DNA of 64,000 bases. Source: Cristatella mucedo (Eukaryota; Bryozoa; Phylactolaemata; Cristatellidae). Location of the stretch: positions 148,501-212,500 of the forward strand of contig WPIO01000018.1 in NCBI GenBank assembly GCA_009760855.2, given 5' to 3'. The translations under genes were made by a program, and so were the position numbers. The notes under the pieces were generated by a model. It saw only the letters and a list, made by a program, of their open reading frames with translations, was not told the origin of the DNA and did not search any database. Positions 22,700 to 64,000 of the stretch are shown piece after piece (the stretch's first letter is position 1; every line of letters begins with the position of its first letter).

Positions 22700-24980
22700 A
22701 AATCAGCCGAAGTGAGTCTCACTTCCATTATTCGCCACTCGCTTCGGCGCCCGTCGGCGGGCGCATCCGGTCGGCTGGCGGTGTATTGACCTTCTGACCT
22801 GCCCGCCTCCGTGACGCGTAAAGGGGGGGCCGTGGCCGTCACCGGATGGTAGTGGTTCCCGCACAAGGCTTCGTGATCCACGCTGAGGTAAGCGGCGCTC
22901 CCGCGTCTTCCTGTGCGCGCGATGTATGTGTCCTAGTTTTAATCCGCTTCTAGCTGTCGCGCAGTTCGCCTTCTTCCAAGGCAGCACCGGTTTGCCTGTC
23001 GCTCGCGACCTCCATCATTGTGCGGCTGGCACGACGTCGGCGTGGAGCCGGCGCCGCGTCTTCGCTATTCATGTCCACAGTTGCGTCTTCGTCGTTCGTC
23101 GGATGTAGAGTGATAGCGGCCTTCTCTCACGACCGCTGCCCCGCTGCCGCCGGGTCGACTTGCGATCTGAGCGCTTGCGCCCGGCGAGGGGAGGGGGTGG
23201 GTTGGGGCTGGCTTGCCCGTACCGTCGGCAGCCTTATGGCAGGTAGGTTGGGTAGGAGGGGGGGGGGGCATGATTATCGTGAGCGTCGCGGTCTCGTAGG
23301 TCTGCGAAATTGAGCGATTGGCGTTTTCTGGAAGAAAAATCAGGGCGCTCGCTATCTTTTTTGACACGTGCCGCTTCCCACCCTGTGTTACTGTGGAAGA
23401 TCAACCGGCTGTAACTCGTTGGGATCAGCCGTCCTGCTGTCCGAACCTCGGCGGCCGGTTGCAGCCTGATGCGGCCGCGTCGCATAATAGGCCGTCCATG
23501 GTAGCCGGCCGCAGTCGAGCGTCGTGTTTGCTGAGGCGGGGCGGGTGCCCCACCCCGTGTTTCGTAAACCGGCAATCGGATGGTGGCACGATTCCACTGA
23601 TGGGCAGCAGTATTATCGCTGCTCACGAACTGCATCTGGCTGCAGCCGCCGAGCCCGAGCGACAGCCGCCTTGGTGGGTGGCCTCACTTTCGTCTGCTGC
23701 CCATCGACTCTGTTCTGAACCCTGTCATGTAGCCATTCCAAACTCGTGTTTGGAAGGGGGCTGCTGCCGGTTTTCTGGTCCTCAAGAGACCCTGGGCTAG
23801 CGGCTTCGTGGAAACTGAATCGATATGCCTGCCGTTCAACCTGTAAGCACTGCTGCCAGCTTTGCAGCCAGACAGCACTCAGGGCTCAACAATTGGAGCC
23901 TAGTGCACCAGCATCAGCAGTGATGCTGCTGCTGATGTAAGTCCTCGGGTGAAGCCGATTTAGTTGATTAGTTGAGCCAGCGTGTACAACTTTGGCTTTT
24001 TGTGCCTACCACATTCACTTTATTTTTATTTACTTAAAAAATGACTTGCAGGTACGACTGCAAATTTGATTATGCATGCGTGCATGCTTGTCAGTTGAGT
24101 ACATCCAGCCATGGCTGCAACCGAATTCCAGGAGTTGTCGTACTTCACGGCTTCCGATGGGTACCATTGGCATTTGAAGCTCCTTTCAACGACCAAGTCG
24201 TCATGCTGTATAATATAGAACAGAGTAATTTTGTATGTTAAACTTGAAGGATGCAGTCAGAGGATCGGGCAGTAAAGGGGGGATAGAAATTCCGATGGAT
24301 ATGATATGCATGATGATATGCATGGAAGTAGGCAACGTATCGGTCAACGAGTAGATTTCTGACGAGCAGTATGCACTGACGGAGCAGTACTCTGACGTCG
24401 GCAAGTCGTGTCAAATGTGCATTTATGCTCTGTTGCTAAGCAGTGACAAACTGCTCCAAACTGCCTTTCGTGCAGCTTCGTCCGTGAACTTGGAGCGCGG
24501 AGTGTGTCCACAATCGACACTGACACGTGGCAACGAATTTTGTGTGTCTGAGTTTCTCACCTTGTCCTGTGAGAGTGCAGCAGCGCCATGCCGAGTCCAG
24601 GACCAGTGAGCTCAAGGTTCAGGGTAGCAGTAAGCCAGAGACAGCTGCGCTGTTATGCTAGCCTTCACGTGTCCGCAAAGCGCGTTCTTAATGCATGTTA
24701 CAAAGCGCAAGGATCCACCGATGTGTGCACGGTAGGCAGCATACTTCATCTGACTCACGGAACAAAGAGAAAGTGAGAAGCCTAGCTGACTAAGGAGGAC
24801 AGTCTCGGAAGTGAGTAGCTGGCATAGAAGTATCACCAACGCTGGACGAACAACGGACGGCTGGAACAGATGTGCTTCAGTTGGCAGCAAGGGAAATGAT
24901 GTAGAAAGAATAGTGAATGTGAGTTTCACAGTACATATAGCATGCCAGAGAACAATTGTGTTTTGATGGCCCCAGACGTT
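22700..24980. other. No recognised gene; GC-rich part at 22730-23560
   Basis: The first 850 bp are GC-rich with poly-G at 23258-23268. No open frame shows a known domain. Confidence 0.45.
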
Positions 24981-24984
24981 GACC

Positions 24985-25740
24985 AGTGACTCCACAGCAC
25001 CGGTGGCAGACATCTTAGCCAATCCTCAATATGCTTCTTCCATTCAAGTCTGCCTGCTTTCAGTTGCATACCTTTGCAAATTTTCGGGGCTTCTTAGACA
25101 AAGATATCAAAGCCAAACTGGTCCATGCATTAGTTACATCATGTTTTTTGATTGTTGTCACTCTCTACTCATAAGTCTTGCGGGTCATGTCATTTTAAAT
25201 GCACACAGTTGGTCTCTGCTGCTAAACTCTGCAGCCAAGCTTGTCTGCCACGAGCGTCGAAGCTGCCACAAGTTGCCCAAGTTCTAGCCGACCTGCACTG
25301 ACTCACCGCCCTCAAGCAGCGCATCGACTTAAAGGTCACGTGTCACCCACTGTCCTCCCCCTTCATTCACTTGCTGCCTACCCATGAGAGCTGCTACCCA
25401 GTCCCAGGCTAGGCATCGTACCACTCGGTCTTGTGACCCAATTCATGTAGCCGTGCCTCTAACCAACTTTCCAAAGCCTAGATCTCACTCACCCCTGACA
25501 AGCCTAACGGTTTCCCTGACTTGACGACTTTTACAAAAGATGCTAAAAAAAACTCGCACATTCCTTTCAGCATTTGCAGCTTCGGTGTGAGTTGCCCTTA
25601 GTTATTGCCTATGCTGAAAACTGACAAGCTGACGTTGATGCGGTTCCTTTTCAGTAAATGAAGTGCTTGGAAAGAGATTGTATTCTCTTAGGGTGCTGTA
25701 CAAATTTGTTACTATTATTACTAATATTTTTATTATCGAC
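24985..25740 (+). mobile_element. L2-like LINE 3' part, degenerate
   Basis: Colinear with the 13711-14964 copy: CTTAGACAAAGATATCAA, CTGGTCCATGCATTAGTTAC, CTTGTCTGCCACGAGCGTCG, CATCGTACCACTCGG, then a decayed tail GTGCTTGGAAAGAGATTG and (ATT)n. Many stops and indels. Confidence 0.75.
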
Positions 25741-26149
25741 AAATTGTGTGTAGCTGGCCCCCAACAGAATGTTTTTCAATAGGTAGTGAGCTGGTTATAG
25801 TAACCCCAGAGCACAAACGGTTGTTTACAGTCGACTATTCCTGCCAGCTGCTGTGGCAGTCGTCTAGGTAGTGTAGTCAGCCAGCGGCCAACCGGAGGGT
25901 TTGATTAATTCTTTTCAGAGGGGCAGTCGCCCTGGATGGCACCACACAGGCCTCTAGTAGACCAGTTCGGGCTGGCAGCTGTAGGACAATGCCCACCGCC
26001 CGGCTTCCTGCGGCTTCCAGCTGCCACTGGCCGGTTCCCCTCCCAGCGATTACTGGCGACCGACCAGTCTCAGCAGCAGCAAGCAGCCGAGCAGGAGTGA
26101 ACCCGTGATCGCGTCGTGTGACACGGAAGTCGGCCGCGCAGTAGCTTCT
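25741..26149. other. No recognised gene
   Basis: Unrecognised. Confidence 0.4.
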
Positions 26150-26405
26150 TGCGGCTTCTTGCGCAACGACAACCGCTCTCCTGCTGCCGACTGTGGCACA
26201 TTTTTTCCAGCCGTCGCTAGCTGCTACTTCTACGGTTACTCACTACCGCAACTGCTCTCCTGACTCGGCCATGGTTCTCACTTTCTCTTTGTTGCGTGAG
26301 ACGAAGTCTGCTGGCTACCGAATGCCTACCGAAAGCCGCTTAGGCTGCGAGTGCGCTATACAAAACTTGCATCCATAAACCCACAGAGTTGAGTTACAGA
26401 CGGAT
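26150..26405 (+). repeat. Family C dispersed repeat, longest copy
   Basis: Contains the head shared with 16420-16610, then TACCGAAAGCCGCTTAGGCT, GAGTGCGCTATACAAAAC and GAGTTACAGACGGATATC, so it joins head and tail parts seen separately elsewhere. Confidence 0.7.
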
Positions 26406-27280
26406 ATCGGTTACTTCACATAACATTGGCAGTGGCGCCGAGGGCCAGCTGCACTGAGGGTGGGATGGCTCTGCAGCGATAACGGCTGGCTCGTGACAAG
26501 ATAGTGGAGGGCGAACACACACGTGACGGCAGGGCTCGGCGGACGGCTGGTCAGAGCAGATCGGAGCACTGTTGCTAGTCCAGCCAGCCACAACCGGCCA
26601 GCCGGCCGGCCTGCCTCCCCCGTGCCGCCGACTGGTCAACCGGCCGGCTTCGATCGCTGTGAGCTATTCCAGCCTCGGCAGCAGCAGCACCAGAGTGATT
26701 AGGGCAGCTGCCTGCCTTGGCAGGGGCAGGCAGCGGCAGCCGCCGCCTCCGACATCGCAGGTCGCTCGTCGATGCACAGCTGCTGGAAGTCTGTCTAGGA
26801 ACGGGACTCTCTGCACTGCCTCAAGGCTAGCTGCCCAAAAGATAACTAGTGGGTGTCTCTGGGCAGCAAGGTGAAAAAGCTTGATTTAAGGACCTCTTTC
26901 TACAGTGGCTAGCTACGGATGCTGCTACGCTGCACTTGAGCATTCTGCAAAGACCAGAGAAGCCTTGATCAGAACTGGCACGGCTTCCGATGACCCCTAA
27001 CGCACCGACAGTTGGTGATGAATATTGTTGCTAGATTGGTCTTAAATCCCCCGAAATCCGATTGCCTTTGCTCATTAAACTGTGATGCCTCTCGTTTGAC
27101 CAATTGGTATATAGTTAAGGTCTTACTTTGAACCAGAAAGCCCAGCATAATCGGATTATCCCTACCTAGCTGATCTGATGCTGTACTGTCGGCCTACTCT
27201 GTGGCTCCTCCTCCTAAGAACGACAGACGTTAGCCGTTCTTGTCCTTTCACTTATGGAAGCATGTGCTTGCTTCAAAAAG
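26406..27280. other. No recognised gene
   Basis: Contains GGCCGGCC-rich words near 26595-26650; otherwise nothing seen. Confidence 0.4.
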
Positions 27281-27282
27281 TA

Positions 27283-27405
27283 ATTCATTTGTATTGCTTC
27301 GTGAGAGAACTTAATCTCTATCCAGTCACTTTATAAATGCTTCAGAGCTTGAGCCCACGACCTCAGTTATTAAAGATGAGCACCAGAGCAAGACTTCTAT
27401 GGCTC
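27283..27405 (-). repeat. Family A tRNA-derived SINE (degenerate)
   Basis: Reverse tail (GAGAGAACTTAATCTCTATC) followed by the reversed B-box region GCTTGAGCCCACGACCTCAG. Confidence 0.6.
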
Positions 27406-27473
27406 TGTCTAATCTTGTCGGAGATGCAACCGTGTTACAACAAGATTACTCATATTTGTATATATATACCTGT

Positions 27474-27487
27474 CTCTCTCTTTCTCT

Positions 27488-27578
<91 letters not shown>

Positions 27579-27605
27579 AATATATATATATATATATATA
27601 CATAC
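27474..27605 (+). repeat. Compound (CT)n-(AT)n microsatellite
   Basis: About 55 bp of CT followed by about 70 bp of TA dinucleotides. Confidence 0.97.
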
Positions 27606-28204
27606 ATGTGTACATATAAATATTTACAGTACTGGCCCGATAAATCTATGCTTCGTGGGAATTAACACAATACCGCAAGGGAAGATTAATATGAGGAGGC
27701 AGTACCTGTAACAGATTGTGCATGCTGCCACCTCGGTTGGACTACTCGGTTCATAAAACAAGCACAATTAACTTGTTTGGCGGTTTCACGTGGGTGCAGA
27801 AACAGTTTCGGTTTTCAAAGGATAGCTCTTGGTAGCACAATCAGAAGATGGTTAAGTAAGATTTCATGGATGTGCCAGACGTACCTATCCAGAAAAATGA
27901 ATCTTTTAACAGCTCTGTCGAGCACTAGTTGAGGGAATGTTCAAGGTTTGAGACCCGTTGTTTTGCACATGCACATGCACAGGGCAGATCTGGTTTGAGA
28001 ATATGCAAGAATATGGTAGTTTAGAGCTAGAAACCAGTTCACTAACATTCCTGATGAAAAAAGAGCCGTAGTGCACTACAATGCCACTTTAGAACTCTTG
28101 GCAGACATATGATATACCTAAACCGTGGTGGCCTGCACGGTTTAGAACATGTTCCCTGAAATTATGAGGCGGTAGTTTATTTTTAGTACATGCATTTAGC
28201 AAAC
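27606..28204. other. No recognised gene
   Basis: AT-richer unrecognised DNA. Confidence 0.4.
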
Positions 28205-28880
28205 TGAGATAGTTGTGCAATCAGGCGCCTACAGCTGGTGCAAAACTATGCAGCTAGGCTTGTCTGTCATAAGCGTCGAAGTTGCCTCATCAAACCGCTT
28301 CGAATCTGACTGTTTACCTATACCTCATACAAACCTTCAATCCTTTGGAGACCGTGCCTTTAGTTCGCAGGCTCCCAAAGCCTGGAACTCACTCTCGATG
28401 TAAGTCACGACATCCCCTGACTTGACCATCTGTAAAAAGAAATTAAAAACGCCTATTTATCACAGCATTTAGTGGGTCCTGAGATTCGACCTTTATGTAC
28501 TTACGACCTGGTTTGGTCCAGTCGTTAAGGTGCTCGCCCTGACCAAGGTATGGCTGAGGTCGTGGGCTCGAGCCCCGAGGCATACGTGAGGCGCCTGAAT
28601 AGAGATTAAGTTCTCTTGGGGCGCTATACAAATGAACTATATTTATTTTATATTTATTTATGCATGCTGACACTGTTGCACGCTGCCACTAACTACACTT
28701 GCATGCTGACCCTGTGCATGTCACTCCTAACCATGTTATTCTTGTTGTTTATTGAGCATGCTACCACAAGCCATTCGATCGTGCTTCCTTTGCAGCAAAT
28801 ATCGTGCTTCCTTTGCAGCAAATATAAAGCGCCTAGAAAGAGGTTGAGTTCTCCGAGGGTGGTCGGTCGTATTTCAAGCT
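28205..28880 (+). mobile_element. L2-like LINE 3' part with a nested SINE
   Basis: GTGCAATCAGGCGCCTACAG, then an internal deletion, TTCAATCCTTTGGAGACCGT, AAAGCCTGGAACTCACTCTC and the 3' UTR. A family A SINE interrupts the 3' UTR at about 28501-28660. The tail begins at 28826, after a 22-bp duplication of CGTGCTTCCTTTGCAGCAAA. Confidence 0.8.
28501..28660 (+). repeat. Family A tRNA-derived SINE with LINE-like tail (best copy)
   Basis: A-box-like GGTTTGGTCCAGTCGTTAAG, B-box-like GTGGGCTCGAGCCCCG near 28563, then the hairpin GGCGCCTGAATAGAGATTAA ... GGGGCGCTATACAAATG and an AT-rich end. It is inserted in an L2-like 3' UTR. Confidence 0.8.
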
Positions 28881-29599
28881 AACATCCTCCGAGCCGTGGG
28901 GCAAGACAATGCTCAGTATGTATAAGGTTATTATTTATCAGGCTCTTGGTACCACATAACCACCAGTAGGCCCAGCTTAGTTGTTGATGGCCCCCCCTCG
29001 GGCTGCCCACGTGGGCATCCATCCACACAGGCAGCAGCTTCTTCTGACCGGTTCGGCACCGGGTGTCAACCACATTCAAAGCTGCTCGAACAGATCGTCT
29101 TGTGATCTTGTATCTCCGTCAGTGTGGAGCCAGATATGGCTGGCTTCTCGGTCACTCGTCAATGTCGTCTTATAGAATGTTTTATTGGATTTAGATCCTG
29201 TGACTGGCTGGCAGTGTCATCAGTTGGCCTACAACAGAAGATTCAGAGAAGCATTTGCTCGAGCCTGCTTTGAACAAAGCTGTGAGTGATTATCCTCCCG
29301 GTAAATGCATTTATCTACCGAAGGACTTATGGCAGACACACATTGAGGCACACATTCGGGTCCGTAGTTCCAGGAATTCGATGGAGCAGCACAATGCTGG
29401 CGCAGGAATCTCGGGGCCCCAATCCATGATTCTGCCACCTTCAGGAGCGCTTGTGGCAGGCAGTCTTTGTGGTACTTAACCCATGCTCTCAATAGGCTGA
29501 CGTACAGGAGGGTTTGCTGACAGAAATTGCTGTCAGTCCATTAAGCAGGCACCAGTCTTTAATCCTCCGGTGGGTGTGACACTTAGTCCATTCAGCCTG
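28881..29599. other. No recognised gene
   Basis: Unrecognised. Confidence 0.4.
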
Positions 29600-29604
29600 A
29601 CGTC

Positions 29605-29795
29605 CTCATTTTGCTGACCCTGTGGTGTCAGCCCTAACCGTGTTATTCTTGTTGTTTATTGAGCATACTACCACTAACCATTTGATCGTACTTCCTTTGC
29701 AGCAATTGCAAATCACCTAGAAAGAGTTTCAGTTGTCTGAGGGCACTTTATCTATATTTATTATTTATAATGTATCATTATTATTATTATAATTT
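29605..29795 (+). mobile_element. L2-like LINE 3' UTR and tail
   Basis: GCTGACCCTGTGGTGTCAGC, GAGCATACTACCACTAACCA and a decayed hairpin, then ATTATTATTATTAT. Confidence 0.8.
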
Positions 29796-30035
29796 TCTAA
29801 GCTGTTTCCTCAGCCCCCACCCCTGGGGGGGGGGTGGGTTCTTTCACAGTCGTTGAAAGATACTCTACCCAGAGGCTTTGGCTGACGACTTACCATTTGC
29901 TGCCTAAATTCCGTTCTTGCAGTGGCTTCCAGTGCGTGTGAAAGCTTTGCTTAAGCTGACCTGCCTATTGTAGAGTGCCGACCTCTTCCCCGGGAGCTCC
30001 CGCTTTGTGCCGACTTATTGGTTATAAGAAAATTC

Positions 30036-30135
30036 TTCTGTCTAGCGCCCTATGAGAACTGAATCTCTATTCAGGCGCTTCACATGAGCCTCAGGGCTCG
30101 AGCCCATGACGTCGGTCGTCAAATCCATTCACCTT
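30036..30135 (-). repeat. Family A tRNA-derived SINE
   Basis: AGCGCCCTATGAGAACTGAA (reverse tail hairpin), then GGGCTCGAGCCCATGACGTC (reversed B box). Confidence 0.75.
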
Positions 30136-30289
30136 GACCGTCCTACATTTGTCAGCAAACTTTGTTGCTAGTTGCAGAACTTGTGCTTACAGGTCTTTTC
30201 CACCCATGTAGCTGTACAGCCACTGCCTCGTCAGCCTCTGGTCATAGCCATGTTCCCTGCTCCTGTACTTAAGCCGTACTTTGGGCCAG

Positions 30290-30449
30290 GGATATTTCGC
30301 TAATGGCTGCATTTGTGAAAAGCCATAAACATAAAATTATTGTGTGGGAGATGTGGAAATTCGTCTCTTTTCCGACGATCAAAGGCGACCCATGTGAAAG
30401 GGTCATTAGCCCCCCAAAGGGGTCGCGACCCACAGGTTGAAATCCACTG
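30290..30449 (-). mobile_element. hAT-type terminal sequence resembling SPIN-like elements
   Basis: The reverse complement starts CAGTGGATTTCAACCTGTGG and continues GTCGCGACCCCTTTGGGG, GACCCTTTCACATGGGTCGC, then ACAATAATTTTATG. From memory this closely resembles the terminal part of hAT-family non-autonomous elements such as SPIN, whose ends read CAG(C/T)GGTTCTCAACC. The other end is not visible, so the copy is probably truncated. No 8-bp target duplication was found. Confidence 0.6.
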
Positions 30450-30914
30450 AGTTTGCTCTGGTTAGTAAGCAGTGCAGGCTGGCCTGATTGTAGGGGGGGG
30501 GGGCTGGATGAGCAGACATAATTGTCTCTCTGGCACTGGAGAGGTGCAGCGGGGCTGCCCGACAGCTCTTTTGTCGAGGTAGTTGTTTGGGCATCTTGCA
30601 TGCCATCATCCAGCTGATGAAAATTACTGGTTGGATGTGGGGATGAATGAAGCCACCAGGTCTGACCGGCCGGCCTGCTGACTGGTAAGAGGAGGCTGCC
30701 TGAGGCTCCTGGCCGTCAGCTTGTGCACTATTCTTGTACTAATTTCACTCATTAAAAAAGGTCGCGGTTTGACATGGGCAGCAGCTGTGCTGTGTGTCTG
30801 CCTTGCCAGAGGCTGCCTCTCTTCAGCTAAACCCTCGGGCAGCATTGCAGCTTGTGCAACGATCCCAACTTCGATAGGTTAGTCTACACATGCACGCGCG
30901 CACACACGCACGCA

Positions 30915-31045
30915 CACATTTGTATAATGCTCTAAGGCAACTTAATCTCTAATCTCTTAGGTGCTTCGCATGCACCGCAGGGCTCGAGCCCAGGACCTCG
31001 GGCAGACCTTGGTCGGGCGAGCACCTTAACTGCTGGTGGGTGGAG
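30915..31045 (-). repeat. Family A tRNA-derived SINE
   Basis: TAATGCTCTAAGGCAACTTA (reverse tail), GGGCTCGAGCCCAGGACCTC (reversed B box), then GCGAGCACCTTAACTGCTGG (reversed A-box region). Confidence 0.75.
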
Positions 31046-31535
31046 GATGGACACCCTTCCTACCCCCACCAGCAAAGTGTGTTTGGCCGCCGGAGGTTGG
31101 GTTAGACCTTCCCTTGGAAATTCCACATGCTGCAAACCTCTCTGAGGACACAGCTAGCTCTCACTGCACTGAGTCTCGGTGGCCAACCGATGCCTATGCA
31201 AGTGACGTGTTATTCGTCGGGCTGGCACGGCTTGACGTAGCCTGTTGATACGGCATGACGGGGGGGGGGGGATGACGTGACAGTTGCCTGGCTTGACCCA
31301 CACTGCCAGCCTGCAGAGGAGGAGCAGGAGGAGGAGGGGGTTGCCGGCTGCAGAGGGCTCGCTGCTGAATCGTTCGAGCGCCGGCCCGCACTGTACTGTC
31401 AGCAAGGCGACCCTTGCTTTCATTTGGCCTTGCAGCTTTGGGCACCGGCGCACGGCTTGCCCAGACGCTGCCGCTCAGGCGCAGCCCATTTGGCGACTCG
31501 CGCAACTCTCGGCGTTGGGACGGCGGCAAGCGAAA
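31046..31535 (+). promoter_or_regulatory. 5' flank of the V-ATPase a gene
   Basis: Expected to hold the promoter and 5' UTR. No TATA box is evident. CRE-like TGACGT words occur near 31202 and 31273, either side of a G homopolymer at 31260-31271. The transcription start cannot be placed. Confidence 0.3.
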
Positions 31536-62230
<30,695 letters not shown>

Positions 62231-62815
62231 AGCGGTAGCAACTCGACTGCTGCCGCGCGCGGACAGACTGACACCGTGCCGGGGCCGTCAGCCTCTTGCA
62301 GTGACTTGGACGAACGAGCAGGCTTGTATCTACCTCGGCGACAGCCTGCAGGCTGCAAGCCTGACCGGCGACCTCGTTGCAGAGGGCGCCGTTCTTTCGA
62401 ATCGTCGCGGGCGCCGTCGTATACCGATCGCTTTGCTCCGTTCCTTGCGGAGCTTATTTCGGTGCGACCCTGACCTTCGGCCGCCGGCGATAGTCTCCTT
62501 CTGCTCGTTCTTGCGACCTTGCTCCTCTAACTGCTTATGCCATTTAACTCGGGTGGTTGGCCCTTCTATCTTCTTTGAAGCGGTCGATGCCGTGTTGCCT
62601 TCACCCTTTTTCGGAATGCTCCCTCGACCGCCGTGCCGGGCCAGTTGCAGCCCGTGCCCCCACGCGTCGTTGATGATTAACCGAAGATTTCTAACCGGGC
62701 ATCCGAAACGGCACGGATTGGTGCACTAATTGCCTGCGGCGTCTTCGCGAAGCGGTGGCTGAGTCAGTTGTACTTACTTCCTCCTGCTGAAATAAACAAG
62801 CCATTTAGTCTGGTC
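62231..62815 (+). other. Probable 3' UTR of the V-ATPase a gene
   Basis: Sequence after the stop codon without recognisable coding potential or repeats. The end is set only by the candidate polyadenylation signal at 62791, so the extent is an inference. Confidence 0.4.
62791..62796 (+). terminator. Candidate polyadenylation signal AATAAA
   Basis: Canonical AATAAA about 560 bp after the stop codon, followed within 20-40 bp by a TG-rich stretch (CTGGTCGTGCGTGGCTTG) that could serve as the downstream element. Transcript data would be needed to confirm use. Confidence 0.45.
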
Positions 62816-63700
62816 GTGCGTGGCTTGCATTCTGGATTTTACATGTCTGCTGATGCAGCTCCTAAGAAAGTAGTACTTGATTGCAAAAATGTCGTCATGA
62901 GTGATTCTATCTATTTCTCACTTGATTTTCCATGTCTGTTAGCTAAGGATTAAGCTCTTTAAATATCTCCTGAAACAGGAGCGCAGTGCCATGAGCCGCC
63001 GTCTGCAAGTGGTTAGCTGAGCGGTCATCGGGATGCAATTTACTGTCGTCTCAATTGGTGCGAGATGGCTTTATTCAGACGTGGGGGGCTGTACATGTGG
63101 CTGCCAACCACTAACACTTCTGCTGGCCACTGGCCAGCATGGCCACTTGCTTCTGTCAACATGCTGAAACAGCTAGGTAACCCATCCTTGCTGGAGTCTC
63201 GATCCCCTGACCCTGTTCTCGGCCCTATGTTTAGACGTAGCCAGTGTTAGAAAAGCAAACCAAATTCCTCGGAGAATAATTGATAACGGTCTTGCCTGGA
63301 CAAATTGATATGAATGCCAGGTTGTCATTGTGCTTAAGAAGCAACCGATCGGCACGATTTCAAGATGTATTCTGTTTAGATCGCGCCGCCAGCAGATCTA
63401 AGCATCGATCTAGGTGCTAGCTCAAAGCTGGAGCACCTTAGACTTTTGCCTAGGTTCTTGACAATGCAGCATGCAATTTTGAGGTGTTCAGAGCATCGAG
63501 TATACATTGACAGTGTATATGATTGACATGGCACGGCAATGGGTGGCAAGCGATTCCTGTTGCATTCCTGTTGTATTCCCTGTAGCCGGCTCAGATACTT
63601 CGTTGGACATCTGAGCTATTTTTCGAAAAAAGGCAATATGTCTTTGACTTAGCTGAAGCCAATTTTGTACTTTGTTCAGCCAAATGTAATCCCGAAGCCT
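62816..63700. other. 3' flank, no recognised gene
   Basis: A 61-codon plus-strand frame at 62768-62953 overlaps the putative polyadenylation region and has no recognised domain. Nothing else seen. Confidence 0.4.
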
Positions 63701-63707
63701 AGACTAA

Positions 63708-63835
63708 AGCAGGTAATGTAATGTAATGTATCTCTGTCTGTAACTCCACAAAGTCATAAAGACCATTTGGAGAGTTTTGTATAGCGCACTCACAGCCTAA
63801 GCGGCTTTCGGTATGCAGCTCAGTAGTATGGCGTT
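63708..63835 (-). repeat. Family C dispersed repeat with (TACAT)n tail
   Basis: Plus strand reads TAATGTAATGTAATGTATCT, GTCTGTAACTCCACAAAGTC, TGTATAGCGCACTCACAGCC, TAAGCGGCTTTCGGTATGCA. Reverse-complemented it ends in GAGATACATTACATTACATT, giving the orientation and tail of the family. Confidence 0.8.
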
Positions 63836-64000
63836 ACGATGACAACAGTATGTGGTTATGACTTACATGGTTGCCGTGGGTTGGGCTGATACAAATAAGT
63901 ACCAAATACAGTCACGAAACATTAAAACTCGTAGAATCTGTCACCCTCACAATGCTGTCATGCATTTATACAGAGCATTCACTACACTGCGTAGCCCTTA

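Noticed and set aside
28205-29000. CRISPR-like spaced repeats in the repeat-rich part
   Set aside because: Repeats are LINE and SINE pieces of unequal length and orientation in a eukaryotic genome.
62768-62953. 61-codon open frame after the V-ATPase gene
   Set aside because: Overlaps the probable polyadenylation site, has no domain and no splice partners that I can see.

Overview
The window is from a nuclear eukaryotic genome, most likely an invertebrate animal that I cannot place further. It has one long intron-rich gene with consensus GT-AG junctions, many non-LTR retrotransposon copies, two tRNA-derived SINE families, hAT transposon remains and long simple-sequence arrays. There is no sign of bacterial operons, and almost all long open frames are by-products of GC-rich DNA or microsatellites.

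The gene (+ strand, 31536-62230) encodes subunit a of the V-type proton ATPase, the membrane subunit that forms the proton half-channels and joins the peripheral stator to the V0 ring. I could reconstruct it from start codon to stop codon as 20 exons, one of them (60025-60240) uncertain. All splice phases join correctly. The protein is 831 residues without the uncertain exon, which is the usual family length, or 903 with it. The key intramembrane charged residues are present. A possible polyadenylation signal lies at 62791.

Layout. 1-3100: a SINE tail, a fossil hAT transposase on the minus strand and unrecognised sequence. 3100-9300: CpG- and GC-rich blocks (3.3-4.4, 5.5-7.3 and 8.2-9.1 kb), one holding a 17-bp tandem array and another a possible first coding exon (3736-3856), separated by L2-like LINE fragments. 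9300-16100: a dense repeat graveyard, including an older minus-strand LINE split by a younger plus-strand L2-like copy with a 5-bp target duplication. 16100-31500: SINEs, LINE tails, large (CT)n and (AT)n arrays, a third dispersed repeat family with a (TACAT)n tail, and a hAT terminus resembling SPIN-type elements. 31500-62230: the V-ATPase gene, whose introns carry more of the same repeats, among them the best preserved L2-like reverse transcriptase (36936-38400, minus) and several long CT arrays. 62231-64000: 3' flank.

The mobile elements appear to be linked. The L2-like LINE ends in a conserved hairpin followed by (ATT)n, and a tRNA-headed SINE family carries a closely similar hairpin, as expected if the SINE borrows the LINE's reverse transcriptase. 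No functional defence system, RNA gene or CRISPR was found. The candidates for novelty are the repeat families, the SPIN-like hAT terminus, the extra linker exon and the possible GC-rich first exon. All similarity statements come from reading the sequence and from memory of families; no database search was run.
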